Assembly: GCA_020073265.1 (NCBI GenBank)
Contig: JAIQFN010000001.1
Coordinates: 246,419-310,418 of the forward strand
Origin: Terriglobia bacterium
GTDB taxonomy: Bacteria > Acidobacteriota > Terriglobia > Bryobacterales > Bryobacteraceae
Length of the DNA stretch: 64,000 bases
Direction: 5' to 3'
Position numbers and translations under genes: made by a program. The notes beneath the pieces were generated by a model. The model did not search any database. It was not told the origin of the DNA and was given only the letters and a program-made list of their open reading frames with translations. Numbering within the stretch: the first letter of the stretch is position 1; every line of letters starts with the position of its first letter. Shown piece by piece: positions 42,538 through 50,816 of this stretch.

Positions 42538-42559
42538 TCCTTCCTTCTCCGAACCAGTA

Positions 42560-42594
42560 AGCCCACGGCTCCAGACGCCGTGGGCTTCTCTTTT
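42560..42594. terminator. Bidirectional intrinsic terminator
   Basis: AGCCCACGGC (42560-42569) pairs with GCCGTGGGCT (42577-42586) with a 7-base loop, followed by TCTCTTTTA. It serves the M48 gene and lies just after the end of prmA on the opposite strand. Confidence 0.8.
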
Positions 42595-42598
42595 ACGG

Positions 42599-43279
42599 TC
42601 AGCAAATCAGACAGATCCATTCTTCACGCCGCAGCGTCTCGCGCGGATGAACGCCCTCGGGAATGTCGCCGGCGGTGAACCCGGCGAGGATCATGGTCGA
42701 CTGCGGCCTCCGCACGCGCTTCAGCTCGGGCGCCAGAAGCTCGATGCTGGCGGCGTCGATGTTGGCTACGATGAGGTCGGCGGACCTCGACCGCACCGCG
42801 TCCACCGAGCCGGTAAACAAAATCAGGTTCGAGCGCCGGCGGGCCACCTGGATCGCCTCCGGATCGATATCACAACCCACCGCGCACCGCGCGCCCAGCA
42901 AGCCGGCCGCTTGCGCCAGGATGCCTGATCCGGTTCCGATATCCAGCACCGAGCTTCCAGGCCAGACATACCTTTCCATGGCCTCCAGGCACAGTTGGGT
43001 GGCCGGATGCCGGCCGGTGCCGCAGGCCATTCCAGGCTCGATTTCGAGGCGCAGGCAGCCGGCCGGAGTTTCGCTCTCTGACCACGGCGCCACCAGATAG
43101 AAGCGTTGTCCCACCAGCATGGGCGGCCAGGCATCCCGGGAAACTTGCGCCCAGTCGGTGGCCTCTTCGCGGCGCAACTGGGGTTTGAACCGGGCGAAGC
43201 GCCGCAGCAGCAAGCCAGAGTCGGCCGGCGTCTCGAAGAAGGCGCGCAGCCCATCGGCTTCCTCGGCGATGCCCGCCAC
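42599..43279 (-). CDS. prmA: Ribosomal protein L11 methyltransferase-like protein
   Basis: 226 residues from the GTG at 43279. SAM-binding signs: SSVLDIGTGSGILAQAAGLLGA, VGCDIDPEAIQVARRRS, LIVANIDAASIELL (motif IV, ANI in place of the usual ANIL). The acceptor-side opening PGMACGTGRHPATQL matches PrmA. The coding homology appears to continue upstream of the GTG: the in-frame sequence back to 43351 reads LYSLLLHPSPDQEDYLVAEL, WDCG, then VAGIAEE, which is a normal PrmA N-terminus (YSL.L...P...E.L.AELWE.G..GI). But no ATG, GTG or TTG precedes it before the stop at 43363-43361. So the start is unusual or the gene has lost its start. Confidence 0.85.
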   Translation of the reverse strand: MAGIAEEADGLRAFFETPADSGLLLRRFARFKPQLRREEATDWAQVSRDAWPPMLVGQRFYLVAPWSESETPAGCLRLEIEPGMACGTGRHPATQLCLEAMERYVWPGSSVLDIGTGSGILAQAAGLLGARCAVGCDIDPEAIQVARRRSNLILFTGSVDAVRSRSADLIVANIDAASIELLAPELKRVRRPQSTMILAGFTAGDIPEGVHPRETLRREEWICLIC

Positions 43280-43362
43280 GCCGCAATCCCACAGCTCGGC
43301 GACCAGGTAATCTTCCTGATCAGGCGAGGGATGCAGAAGGAGCGAGTACAGAACTCTATTCT

Positions 43363-43461
43363 AGTTCTTTGGTTCGTTGGTTCTTTGGTTGGTTGGTTCT
43401 GCCGTTCGAACCAAGCCACTAAACAACCAAGGAACTAATGAACCAACGAACTAATGAACCA
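43363..43461. repeat. Strand-switching heptamer repeat array
   Basis: The left half (43363-43400) repeats TTGGTTC-like 7-mers on the + strand; the right half (43409-43461) carries the same 7-mers in the opposite orientation (GAACCAA, GAACTAATGAACCAACG). The switch is around CTGCCGTTCGAACC at 43401-43414. It lies between prmA and the IPT gene and removes the normal start region of prmA. About 100 bases in all. Confidence 0.65.
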
Positions 43462-43464
43462 AAA

Positions 43465-43839
43465 TTAGTGCGTTGCCGCGGCGACTTCGGGGCTCGAGTC
43501 TTTTTCTTCCACCGTGACGTAGACCGGCTGCTCGAGTAGAACGGGCTGTTTGCCAACCGTCTTCACCAGCAACTGCAGGCGGCCGGGTTTCGCCGAAGGC
43601 GGAATGCGGAACTCGATGACGTCGTCGGCCTGCGCCAGCACCTTTACCTTCATATCGAAGGTATGGTCGGTGAGATAGACCTCGTCCACGCGGTTCTTTC
43701 CCAGGTAAATGCCGTGAACCTTCAGAACCGAACCGATCTTTCCAGTGCCCGGCTCCACCGTGCCCATTTGGGGCACCTGCGCGGCTAGAGGCAGCGTGAG
43801 ACCGAGGCTGACAAGCGCGAAAACAAACAGTGGTCGCAT
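43465..43839 (-). CDS. Secreted IPT/TIG-domain protein
   Basis: 124 residues. Signal peptide (RPLFVFALVSLGLTLPLAAQ) and one Ig-like IPT domain: MGTVEPGTGKIGSVLKVHGIYLGKNRVDEVYLTD, with the usual G..G..V.V.G..lg.. pattern, then VIEFRIPPSAKPGRLQLLVKT. IPT domains mediate binding or stabilise larger proteins; this one is alone. Likely periplasmic. Confidence 0.8.
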   Translation of the reverse strand: MRPLFVFALVSLGLTLPLAAQVPQMGTVEPGTGKIGSVLKVHGIYLGKNRVDEVYLTDHTFDMKVKVLAQADDVIEFRIPPSAKPGRLQLLVKTVGKQPVLLEQPVYVTVEEKDSSPEVAAATH

Positions 43840-43957
43840 ATTACAAGCTCCGTACTACCTAAGGACTGTAATGCCATCGAGACGCGGGATCAATAAGGGG
43901 AACAGTCTAATCAGACCGTCGGAAATTACCGAGGAACCGTCGAGCGAGACCGCGGGC

Positions 43958-44698
43958 CTAACGCTCGGCGTTCAAATGCAGGCCCTTGTGGATGGCGTAT
44001 AGGGCCAGCTCCAGCCGGTCGGAAACGCCCAGCTTGTCGAAGATGTTGTGCAGATGGTTCTTGACCGTCTGCTCGCTGATGAACATCTTCTCCGCCATTT
44101 CCTTGTTCTTGTAGCCCTGGGCCACCAGCTGCACGATTTCGCGCTCGCGATGGCTGAGCGGCGACCGCTCGCGGGACTTGCCGGAACCCGAACCACCGCC
44201 GATTTCGCCGGGCGCCGCAAACTGCCGCATCACCGCCGCCGTGGTGTGGGAATCCAGCCAGATCTCGCCGCCATGCACCTTGCGGATGCTTTTCACGATC
44301 AGCTCCGGCGCGGTCTGCTTGAGCACGATGCCAGAGCATCCCAACTTCATGGCCTGTACAAACTCGTTCTTGTCCTCCGACGCCGTGAGGATAATGACGC
44401 GTGTGCGCTTGTTGGTCTGCTGCAGCGCCTGAAGCGCCGATAGCCCGTCCAGGTTCGGCATGCGAAGGTCCAGCAACAGCACGTCCGGATCCAGTTCCTG
44501 CACCTTGTCCAGGACTTCGCAGCCGTCGGCTGCTTCGCCCACTACTTCAAAGTCCTCTTCCAGGCTCAGAAGCTTCTTCAAGCCGTCCCGCACGATGGGA
44601 TGGTCGTCGGCAATCAGCACTCGGACCGTTCCCTTTCTGGGTTCCAGAAGGTTGGGCCGGACTTCGCTGTTTTCAATCGTGGTTGAACTCTCGCTCAT
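43958..44698 (-). CDS. NarL/FixJ-type response regulator
   Basis: 246 residues from the ATG at 44698 (a second ATG lies 18 bases upstream). Receiver domain: VRVLIADDHPIVRDGL with acidic pair, LLLDLRMPNLDGLSA with phosphoacceptor Asp, IILTASEDKNEF, and the Lys in GIVLKQTAPELI. LuxR-type HTH: LSHREREIVQLVAQGYKNKEMAEKMFISEQTVKNHLHNIFDKLGV. A flexible Gly/Ser linker (GGGSGSGKSRERS) joins them. No histidine kinase is adjacent, so it is an orphan here. It lies next to the flagellar operon, with its promoter facing away. Confidence 0.95.
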   Translation of the reverse strand: MSESSTTIENSEVRPNLLEPRKGTVRVLIADDHPIVRDGLKKLLSLEEDFEVVGEAADGCEVLDKVQELDPDVLLLDLRMPNLDGLSALQALQQTNKRTRVIILTASEDKNEFVQAMKLGCSGIVLKQTAPELIVKSIRKVHGGEIWLDSHTTAAVMRQFAAPGEIGGGSGSGKSRERSPLSHREREIVQLVAQGYKNKEMAEKMFISEQTVKNHLHNIFDKLGVSDRLELALYAIHKGLHLNAER

Positions 44699-44751
44699 AT
44701 TCGCTGTATCGACCACCCGAATCTAGATTCTACAGGGGTACTGGTACGTAA

Positions 44752-44997
44752 TCAATTTCAGGTAACGCTTAGACGGGCATGGCGAAATTACTTAGTCGCA
44801 CCCTGCCACGGGTTCTATTCCTCCTAGTCGTGGGCTGGCGAATGGCCAGGCGAGGCTGTTTCCAGACTAGCACGCCCAGCCCATTTTGGTACGACATTTT
44901 GCCGCATCAAGTCAAGTTGTTGGCTTGACCACTCCACTAAAGGATTGAGAACGAATGGCCGGCTCCCTTTGGCGTTTCGCTTGCTCCACCCGCCTAC
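44752..44997. other. Intergenic region upstream of the flagellar operon
   Basis: 246 bases with no convincing gene. It holds GTCAAG-N7-CTTGAC (44911-44929), a possible operator; a sigma-54-like TGGTACG...TTTTGCC (44887-44902) whose GG-to-GC spacing is 11 where 10 is needed; and TAAAGGAT-N12-GCCGGCTC (44938-44965), similar to a FliA promoter (TAAA...GCCGATAA) about 30 bases before flgB. None is strong enough to call. Confidence 0.3.
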
Positions 44998-45336
44998 GTG
45001 GTGGACCGTATCACAAACCAAATCGAGCGCTACATGGACCTGCTGAGCGCTCGACAAAAACTGGTGGCGTCCAATATCGCCAATGCGGATACACCGGGAT
45101 ATAAGACCCAGGATATCGACTTCCAGTTCGAGTTCATGAGCCAGATCGAGAACGGCAGCCCGCACGTCGTCGAAGCGCCGGGGCTGGTGGTCAAGAACGA
45201 CGGCAACAACGTGAGCATGGACCGCGAGGCGCGCCTGCTGGCCGAGAACGCGTTGCGCTTCAACCTGGCCGCCACTCTGATGAAGGCCCAGCTGAAACTG
45301 ATCAATTCCGCGATCCAGGAGGGCAAGTCAGGATGA
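44998..45336 (+). CDS. flgB: Flagellar basal-body rod protein FlgB
   Basis: 112 residues (GTG at 44998 or 45001). The rod-protein signature KLVASNIANADTPGYKTQDIDF (24-45), with the A-N-T-PGYK core, is present, and the helical ends RYMDLLSARQ and LRFNLAATLMKAQLKLINSAIQEGKSG form the coiled coil. FlgB is the cell-proximal rod, just above the MS ring. Its end overlaps flgC by four bases (ATGA). Confidence 0.94.
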   Translation: MVDRITNQIERYMDLLSARQKLVASNIANADTPGYKTQDIDFQFEFMSQIENGSPHVVEAPGLVVKNDGNNVSMDREARLLAENALRFNLAATLMKAQLKLINSAIQEGKSG

Positions 45337-45770
45337 GTCTGTTCTCGGTTCTATCCGTGAGCGCTTCGGGTATGTCCGCCCAGCGCCAGCGCGCCGAACT
45401 GCTGACCGAAAATCTGGCCAACGCCGAGACCACGCGCACACCGGAAGGAGGGCCGTACCGGCGCAAGGACGCGGTTTTCACCAGCGCCGCGGAGACCTCG
45501 CCGTTTGCCGCGGTGTTCCAGACCGAGATGGATGCCGGCGTCCAGGGCGTGGAGGTTTCCGAGGTGACCGAGGACACCCGCGCGCCGCAGAAGCGCTACC
45601 TGCCCGGACACCCGGACGCCGACCAAGACGGCTACGTGGCGTTTCCGAACATCAATCCCGCCGAAGACATGGTGGACCTGATGAGCGCCTCGCGGGGCTA
45701 TCAGGGCAATGTGGCGGCCATGACGGCCATCAAAGACATGATTCTGCACTCCATCGAGCTCCTGAAATAA
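45333..45770 (+). CDS. flgC: Flagellar basal-body rod protein FlgC
   Basis: 145 residues. N-terminal SVLSVSASGMSAQRQRAELLTENLANAETTRTPEGGPYRRKDAVF (usual A.ENIANA.T pattern) and the C-terminal YVAFPNINPAEDMVDLMSASRGYQGNVAAMTAIKDMI are the two halves of the rod coiled coil. Joins FlgB in the proximal rod. Six-base gap to fliE. Confidence 0.95.
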   Translation: MSLFSVLSVSASGMSAQRQRAELLTENLANAETTRTPEGGPYRRKDAVFTSAAETSPFAAVFQTEMDAGVQGVEVSEVTEDTRAPQKRYLPGHPDADQDGYVAFPNINPAEDMVDLMSASRGYQGNVAAMTAIKDMILHSIELLK

Positions 45771-45776
45771 GCTGGT

Positions 45777-46076
45777 ATGTCTCTACCGATCTCGCCCATT
45801 CGCCCACCCGCCGGCATCCCTGCCATCGAACCAGCCGGCCCGTCCAAAAGCTCCGCCGGGGGCTTTCAGTCCGCGCTCAAGGACGCCATCGGGCGCGTGG
45901 AGCAGTTTCAGCAAAACTCCCAGTCCAGCATCGACAAGTTCCTTTCCGGAGAGGACCAGGAGGTGCACAAGGTGGCGCTGGCCACCGAGCAGGCGCAACT
46001 GGCCTTCGACATGTTCCTGCAGGTGCGCAACAAAGTGATCTCCGCCTACCAGGAAGTGATGCGCATGCAGATGTAG
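45777..46076 (+). CDS. fliE: Flagellar hook-basal body protein FliE
   Basis: 99 residues. A flexible Pro-rich head (PISPIRPPAGIPAIEPAGP), then FQSALKDAIGRVEQFQQNSQSSIDKFLSGEDQEVHKVALATEQAQLAFDMFLQVRNKVISAYQEVMRMQM, with the family motif V..A...A...F...L.VRNKV..AYQE.M.M. FliE connects the MS ring to the rod. Confidence 0.95.
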   Translation: MSLPISPIRPPAGIPAIEPAGPSKSSAGGFQSALKDAIGRVEQFQQNSQSSIDKFLSGEDQEVHKVALATEQAQLAFDMFLQVRNKVISAYQEVMRMQM

Positions 46077-46084
46077 ATTAGCCC

Positions 46085-47764
46085 ATGGATCAAATCAAAC
46101 GGTTATTGGACAGCCTGACGTGGAAGCAGATCGTCTTGATCCTGCTGGTGGCCGGTGGCGTGGTGGCGGCCTTGAACGCCTTCTCGCACTGGAACCGGGA
46201 GCGCGACCTGCGCCCGCTGTACTCGGATCTGTCGAACGAGGACGCCGCCGCGGTGCTGGCCAAAGTGCGGGAAAGCGGCACCGATTTTCAACTGTCGGAA
46301 AACGGGACGGCGGTGCTGGTCCCTTCCTCCAAGGTCGCCGAACTGAGGCTGCAGCTTGCCGCGGCCGGTGTCCCAAAGAGCGGGCGGATCGGCTTCGAGC
46401 TGTTCGACAAGACCAACTTCGGGACCAGCGATTTCGCCGAGCAGGTGAACTATCACCGCGCGCTGGAGGGAGAGCTGGAACGCTCTGTCATGTCGTTGGC
46501 CGAGGTGGAGCAGGCGCGCGTGCACCTGACGCTGGCCAAGGATTCGGTTTTCCTGGAATCGCGCCAGCCCGCCAAGGCCAGCGTTCTGGTGAAGCTGCGT
46601 CCGGGCGCGCAGCTCTCGGCGCAGAACGTTGCGGCCATCTGCCAGCTTACCGCCAGCGCCGTCCAGGGTCTGGCGCCGGAATCGGTTTCGGTGGTGGACA
46701 TGCACGGCAACCTGCTCAACCGCGCCCGTAGAGCAGCATCCTCGGACGACGGCGAGCCGTCCGAGGCGCTGCTCGACTACCGGCAGAAGATCGAGCACGA
46801 TCTGCTGGCCAAGATCGACGGCACGCTGGAGCCGCTGCTGGGCGCCGATAAGTTTCGAGCCACGGCGTCGGTGGACTGCGATTTCACCAGCGCCGAGCAG
46901 AGCGATGAAACCTTCGACCCTTCCAAGTCGGTCATGGTCACTTCGCAAAAGACCGAAGACATCAGCGGGGGAACTTCGAACTCCGGCCAGCCGGGCACGG
47001 CCTCGAATCTACCCAACCCACCCGCGCGTCCGGCGTCCCGAAGCACCCCGGTGACCCGCCGAACCGAGAACATCAGCTATCAGTCCAGCCATTCGGTCAA
47101 GCATGTCCGTTTGCCGCAGGGAACCATCAAGCGCGTTTCCGTTTCGCTGCTGGTCGACTCCCAGGTGCGCTGGGAGGGATCCGGACCGAAGGCCAAACGG
47201 ATCGTCGAGGCGCCTTCCGGGGAAAGACTGAAAACCATCCACGATCTGGTGGCGGGCGTGATCGGATTCTCCCCGGAACGCGGCGACCAACTGGTGGTCG
47301 AGAGCCTGCCATTTGAAGCCACCTTGAATCCCGAGCAGCTTCAGCAGGCCCCCAAGGCTCCGCCGCCTCCCCCGCAGAGTTGGCTGGAGCAGGGACTCAA
47401 GAGTAAGTACCTGGCGGTGGGAGTGGGCGTGGGCGCGGCCTTCGTGCTGGTGCTGATCGTGCTGGTGGTCAAGCTGGCGCGGCGTAGTCCCGGGGGGGAT
47501 CCTCCGGCCGAAATGAGCCCGCAACTCACGGCCGGACCGGGCGCGGAGGAGAGCCTTGGCAAGAAGATCGAAAACCAATTGGCCGAGCAGGCGGCCTTGC
47601 GCCAGAAGCAGGAAATGGATGCCCTGGCCGCGCTGAAACTTCCGCCCGTCACAAAGAAGGCGGAGGTGTTGACCAAGCACATCGCCGAACAGGCCAAGAA
47701 GGACTCTACCGCCATGGCCCACGTGGTGAGGTCATGGATGAGCGACGCGAAGAATCAGCAATGA
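46085..47764 (+). CDS. fliF: Flagellar MS-ring protein FliF
   Basis: 559 residues. TM1 at about 17-37 (QIVLILLVAGGVVAALNAF), RBM domains (SDLSNEDAAAVLAKVRESGTDFQLSENGTAVLVPSSKVAELRLQLAAAGVP and FGTSDFAEQVNYHRALEGELERSVMSLAEVEQARVHLTL), a low-complexity Ser/Pro linker, TM2 at about 440-460 (YLAVGVGVGAAFVLVLIVLVVKLA), and a C-terminal tail VVRSWMSD that would bind FliG. The final codons are repeated just after the stop (see repeat). Confidence 0.95.
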   Translation: MDQIKRLLDSLTWKQIVLILLVAGGVVAALNAFSHWNRERDLRPLYSDLSNEDAAAVLAKVRESGTDFQLSENGTAVLVPSSKVAELRLQLAAAGVPKSGRIGFELFDKTNFGTSDFAEQVNYHRALEGELERSVMSLAEVEQARVHLTLAKDSVFLESRQPAKASVLVKLRPGAQLSAQNVAAICQLTASAVQGLAPESVSVVDMHGNLLNRARRAASSDDGEPSEALLDYRQKIEHDLLAKIDGTLEPLLGADKFRATASVDCDFTSAEQSDETFDPSKSVMVTSQKTEDISGGTSNSGQPGTASNLPNPPARPASRSTPVTRRTENISYQSSHSVKHVRLPQGTIKRVSVSLLVDSQVRWEGSGPKAKRIVEAPSGERLKTIHDLVAGVIGFSPERGDQLVVESLPFEATLNPEQLQQAPKAPPPPPQSWLEQGLKSKYLAVGVGVGAAFVLVLIVLVVKLARRSPGGDPPAEMSPQLTAGPGAEESLGKKIENQLAEQAALRQKQEMDALAALKLPPVTKKAEVLTKHIAEQAKKDSTAMAHVVRSWMSDAKNQQ

Positions 47765-47783
47765 TAAGCGACGCGAAGAACCA
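47741..47783 (+). repeat. Short tandem duplication at the fliF 3' end
   Basis: AGCGACGCGAAGAATCA at 47741-47757 is repeated as AGCGACGCGAAGAACCA at 47767-47783, 26 bases later. The first is the coding end of fliF (SDAKNQ); the second follows the stop. A third partial copy (AGCAGCGACCAGCAC) is at 47799-47813. Confidence 0.7.
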
Positions 47784-47822
47784 ATGAACAACTCATGAGC
47801 AGCGACCAGCACAACTAGCGCG

Positions 47823-48860
47823 ATGATTCAAAACGTCGAAGCAGTCAACCCGAACTCGACGCTGCCCGGAACGCGCAAAGCCGCGATCCTGATGGTTATT
47901 CTGGGTGAGCAGACCAGCGCCGAGATTCTGCGGCAGCTTGACGAGGAGGAGATCCAGTTGATCGGGCGGGAAGTCGCGCGCATTACCGCCATCAACAACG
48001 ACCAGGCCGAGGGCATCCTGGAAGAGTTCTACCAGATGTCGGTGGCGCACGACTACGTCATCAAGGGCGGCATCGACTACGCCAAGAAGATGCTCATGAA
48101 CGCCTTCGGCCCCGAGCACGCCAAGAAACTCCTGGACCGGCTGGTGAAGACGCTGGGATCGGAGATGGCCAGCTTCGACACCCTGCAACGCGCCGATCCT
48201 CAGCAGCTTGCCAAGTTCATCCACAACGAGCATCCCCAGACCATCGCCCTGGTGCTGTCCCACCTGAACGCCTCGCAGGCCGCCGGCCTCTTGATCTCTC
48301 TGCCGCCCGAACTGCGTGCCGACGTGGCGCTTCGGATGGCCAGCCTGGACCAGATCTCTCCCGAGATTATCTCCAAGATCGCCGCCATCATAGGCGAGAA
48401 ATTGAAAGCCTTGGGTGAGCTCAGCCGTGAATCCTACGGCGGCGTGCGCGCGGTATCCGAGATGTTCAACCGGCTGGATTCGGGCACCAGCAAAGAAATT
48501 CTGGAGGCCATCGAACAGAACGATCCCAACCTGGTGGCCACCATCCGGCACATGATGTTTGTCTTTGAAGACCTGCTGCTGCTCGGCGCGGAGGCTATCA
48601 AAGAGGTGCTGGCCAAAGTGGACCGCAAGATACTCACGGTAGCCTTGAAGGGCACCAGCGACCAGCTCAAGGTTCACTTCACCGAGGCCATGTCGCAACG
48701 CGGCGCGGAGATGCTGCGCGAGGACATGGAGGCGCTGGGTCCGATCAAGATCAAGGAAGTGGAGGCAGCCCAGCAGCAGATTATCGCGGTGGTCCGCCAG
48801 CTCGAGGCCGAGGGCACCATCAGCCTGAAGGGGACGGTGGGAGAGCAGTATGTCGTCTAA
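47823..48860 (+). CDS. fliG: Flagellar motor switch protein FliG
   Basis: 345 residues, usual length. N-terminal domain TRKAAILMVILGEQTSAEILRQLDEEEIQLIGREVARI, middle domain with the LAKFIHNEHPQTIALVLSHLNASQAAGLLISLPPELRADVALRMA stretch (EHPQ motif), and the charged torque helix IRHMMFVFEDLLLLGAEAIKEVLAKVDRKIL. FliG sits on FliF and transmits torque from MotA. The ATG at 47823 follows a 58-base gap from fliF. Confidence 0.96.
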   Translation: MIQNVEAVNPNSTLPGTRKAAILMVILGEQTSAEILRQLDEEEIQLIGREVARITAINNDQAEGILEEFYQMSVAHDYVIKGGIDYAKKMLMNAFGPEHAKKLLDRLVKTLGSEMASFDTLQRADPQQLAKFIHNEHPQTIALVLSHLNASQAAGLLISLPPELRADVALRMASLDQISPEIISKIAAIIGEKLKALGELSRESYGGVRAVSEMFNRLDSGTSKEILEAIEQNDPNLVATIRHMMFVFEDLLLLGAEAIKEVLAKVDRKILTVALKGTSDQLKVHFTEAMSQRGAEMLREDMEALGPIKIKEVEAAQQQIIAVVRQLEAEGTISLKGTVGEQYVV

Positions 48861-49509
48861 GGTGCATCGTGGTGGCGTTCCTCTCGAGCCGATGGCGTGG
48901 CGCCGCGTGCCGCCGGTCGATCGGCCGCCCTCGCACGCGAACGACTATCCAGCGGCCGCGTATGCTCCACTGGGGGGCGGTACGATCGGTCTCGCGCCTG
49001 AGTACAGCAACGATCCGGCGCGGTCCGCCTACCAGCAGGGATTCCAGGAGGGCCAGGCGGCCGGTCGGCAAGAGATGGCCGCGCAAGTGGAGGCGTTGAA
49101 CCTCCAGGTGTCGCGTTCGATCGAAGAAATGTCCGGCCTCAGGCAGCGCTTTCGTCACGAAGCCGAGCAGGACGTAGTGGCTCTGGCCATCGCCATCGCG
49201 CGCCGGATTCTACACCGGGAGCTGACCGTGGCGCCCGAAGCGCTGCTGGGGCTGGTGAAAGCGGCGCTCGAAAAGATCGAGGGCCGCGAGGTGCATCGCG
49301 TGCGGGTTTCACGCGACGACGCGCACATGGTGGAGCAGTTCCTGGAAAAGATGGGGCTGCCCCGCCGCGTCGAGGTGATCGCCGATCCCAGCCTGGCGCG
49401 CGGAGCGGTGCTACTCGATTCCAGCCGCGGAGCGCTGGATGCCTCGGTGGAGACGCAGTTGGCTGAGATCGAGCGCGGCTTCGCGGATCTGGTGCGAAGG
49501 GCCCAATGA
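48850..49509 (+). CDS. fliH: Flagellar export stator protein FliH
   Basis: 219 residues overlapping fliG by 11 bases. A variable head (KVHRGGVPLEPMAWRRVPPVDRPP), then a helix (AYQQGFQEGQAAGRQEMAAQVEALNLQVSRSIEEMSGLRQRFRHEAEQDVVALAIAIARRIL) including the GxxxG-like run, and the C-terminal ATPase-binding domain with VLLDSSRGALDASVETQLAEIERGF. FliH holds FliI at the export gate. Confidence 0.88.
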   Translation: MSSKVHRGGVPLEPMAWRRVPPVDRPPSHANDYPAAAYAPLGGGTIGLAPEYSNDPARSAYQQGFQEGQAAGRQEMAAQVEALNLQVSRSIEEMSGLRQRFRHEAEQDVVALAIAIARRILHRELTVAPEALLGLVKAALEKIEGREVHRVRVSRDDAHMVEQFLEKMGLPRRVEVIADPSLARGAVLLDSSRGALDASVETQLAEIERGFADLVRRAQ

Positions 49510-50816
49510 AACTGGCGTCCTATTACGAGAAGCTTTCCCGGATCGAGACCTGCCGCTGGACCGGAACCGTCACCGAGCTGGTGGGCCTGCTGGTGGAATC
49601 GAACGGGCCGGCAGCCGCGGTCGGCGACTTCTGCGAAATCAGCACCCAGAGCGGCCGGCTGATCCGCACGCAGGTGATCGGATTCCGCGATGGCCGCGTG
49701 CTGTCGATGCCGCTCGAAGAAACCGACGGCCTGCACCTGGGCGATCCGATCGCGGCGCGCAAGGACGACGCCCGCATGGAAGCGGGTCCGGAGCTGCTGG
49801 GCCGCGTGATCGACGGATTCGGCAAGCCGCTGGATGGCCTGGGCCCGATCGGCGCCCAGGAACCCTACCAGCTATACGCCGCCGCGCCCGGGCCGCTCGA
49901 ACGCGAGCCCATCGGCGAGCCGCTGGTCACCGGCATCCGCGCCATCGACAGCCTGCTGACCTGCGGTAAGGGCCAGCGCATCGGAATCTTCGGCGGCAGC
50001 GGCGTAGGCAAGAGCACGCTGCTGGGCGCGATGTCGCGCTACAGTTCCGCCGACGTCAGCGTGATCGCGCTCATCGGGGAACGCAACCGTGAGGTCCGCG
50101 ACTTCATCGAGCATGAGCTGGGGCCGGACGGGCTGAAGCGCTCGGTGCTGGTGGTGGCCACCTCCGACCGCCCCGCCCCGCTGCGGATCCGCGCCGCCTT
50201 CGTGGCGCTGGCGGTAGCCGAGTATTTTCGCGATCGCGGCAAGAGCGTGCTGCTGGTGATGGATTCGGTGACGCGCCTGGCGATGGCGCAGCGCGAGATC
50301 GGTCTCGCGGCCGGCGAGCCGCCCAGCCAGAAGGGCTACACGCCCTCGGTCTTCAATCTGCTTCCTAAGATCTTCGAGCGGGCCGGCCGCTTCCGCAAAG
50401 GATCCATCACCGGATTCTTCACCGTGCTGGTGGAAGGCGACGATTTCAACGAGCCGGTTTCGGACGCGGTGCGCGCGATTCTGGACGGCCACATTATTCT
50501 CTCGCGCGAGCTGGGCGCGGCCGGCCACTACCCGGCCATCGACGTGCTGCAATCGGTCAGCCGCCTGGCGCCCCGGCTCTATACGCCGGAGCAGAAAGAA
50601 GCGGCGCTCAAGATCCGCGACGCCATGGCGACGCACCAGCGCTCGGAAGACCTCATCAACCTGGGCGCCTACGCCAGCGGCGCGAATCCCAAGCTGGACG
50701 CCGCCATCCGGCTGCGCCCGCAACTGGTGGAGTTTCTCAAGCAGGACGCCGGTAAGCACGCACCCTTCGTGGAGACCATGGCCAAGCTGCGGGATCTCGC
50801 CAAGCTGACCGAATGA
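49506..50816 (+). CDS. fliI: Flagellar export ATPase FliI
   Basis: 436 residues. Walker A GIFGGSGVGKSTLLGAMSRY, VIALIGERNREVRDFIEHELG (catalytic Glu), Walker B SVLLVMDSVTRLAMAQREIGLAAGEPP, plus SRELGAAGHYPAIDVLQSVSRL. It has the F1-beta-like fold and energises flagellar export. ATGA overlap with fliH and with fliJ shows translational coupling. Confidence 0.96.
   Translation: MKLASYYEKLSRIETCRWTGTVTELVGLLVESNGPAAAVGDFCEISTQSGRLIRTQVIGFRDGRVLSMPLEETDGLHLGDPIAARKDDARMEAGPELLGRVIDGFGKPLDGLGPIGAQEPYQLYAAAPGPLEREPIGEPLVTGIRAIDSLLTCGKGQRIGIFGGSGVGKSTLLGAMSRYSSADVSVIALIGERNREVRDFIEHELGPDGLKRSVLVVATSDRPAPLRIRAAFVALAVAEYFRDRGKSVLLVMDSVTRLAMAQREIGLAAGEPPSQKGYTPSVFNLLPKIFERAGRFRKGSITGFFTVLVEGDDFNEPVSDAVRAILDGHIILSRELGAAGHYPAIDVLQSVSRLAPRLYTPEQKEAALKIRDAMATHQRSEDLINLGAYASGANPKLDAAIRLRPQLVEFLKQDAGKHAPFVETMAKLRDLAKLTE

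Noticed and set aside
44760..44830. tRNA-like T-arm (GGTTCTATTCC)
   Set aside because: Flanking bases do not pair into a T-stem and no other arm is present.
44886..44903. Sigma-54 promoter before flgB
   Set aside because: The GG-to-GC spacing is 11 where 10 is required.
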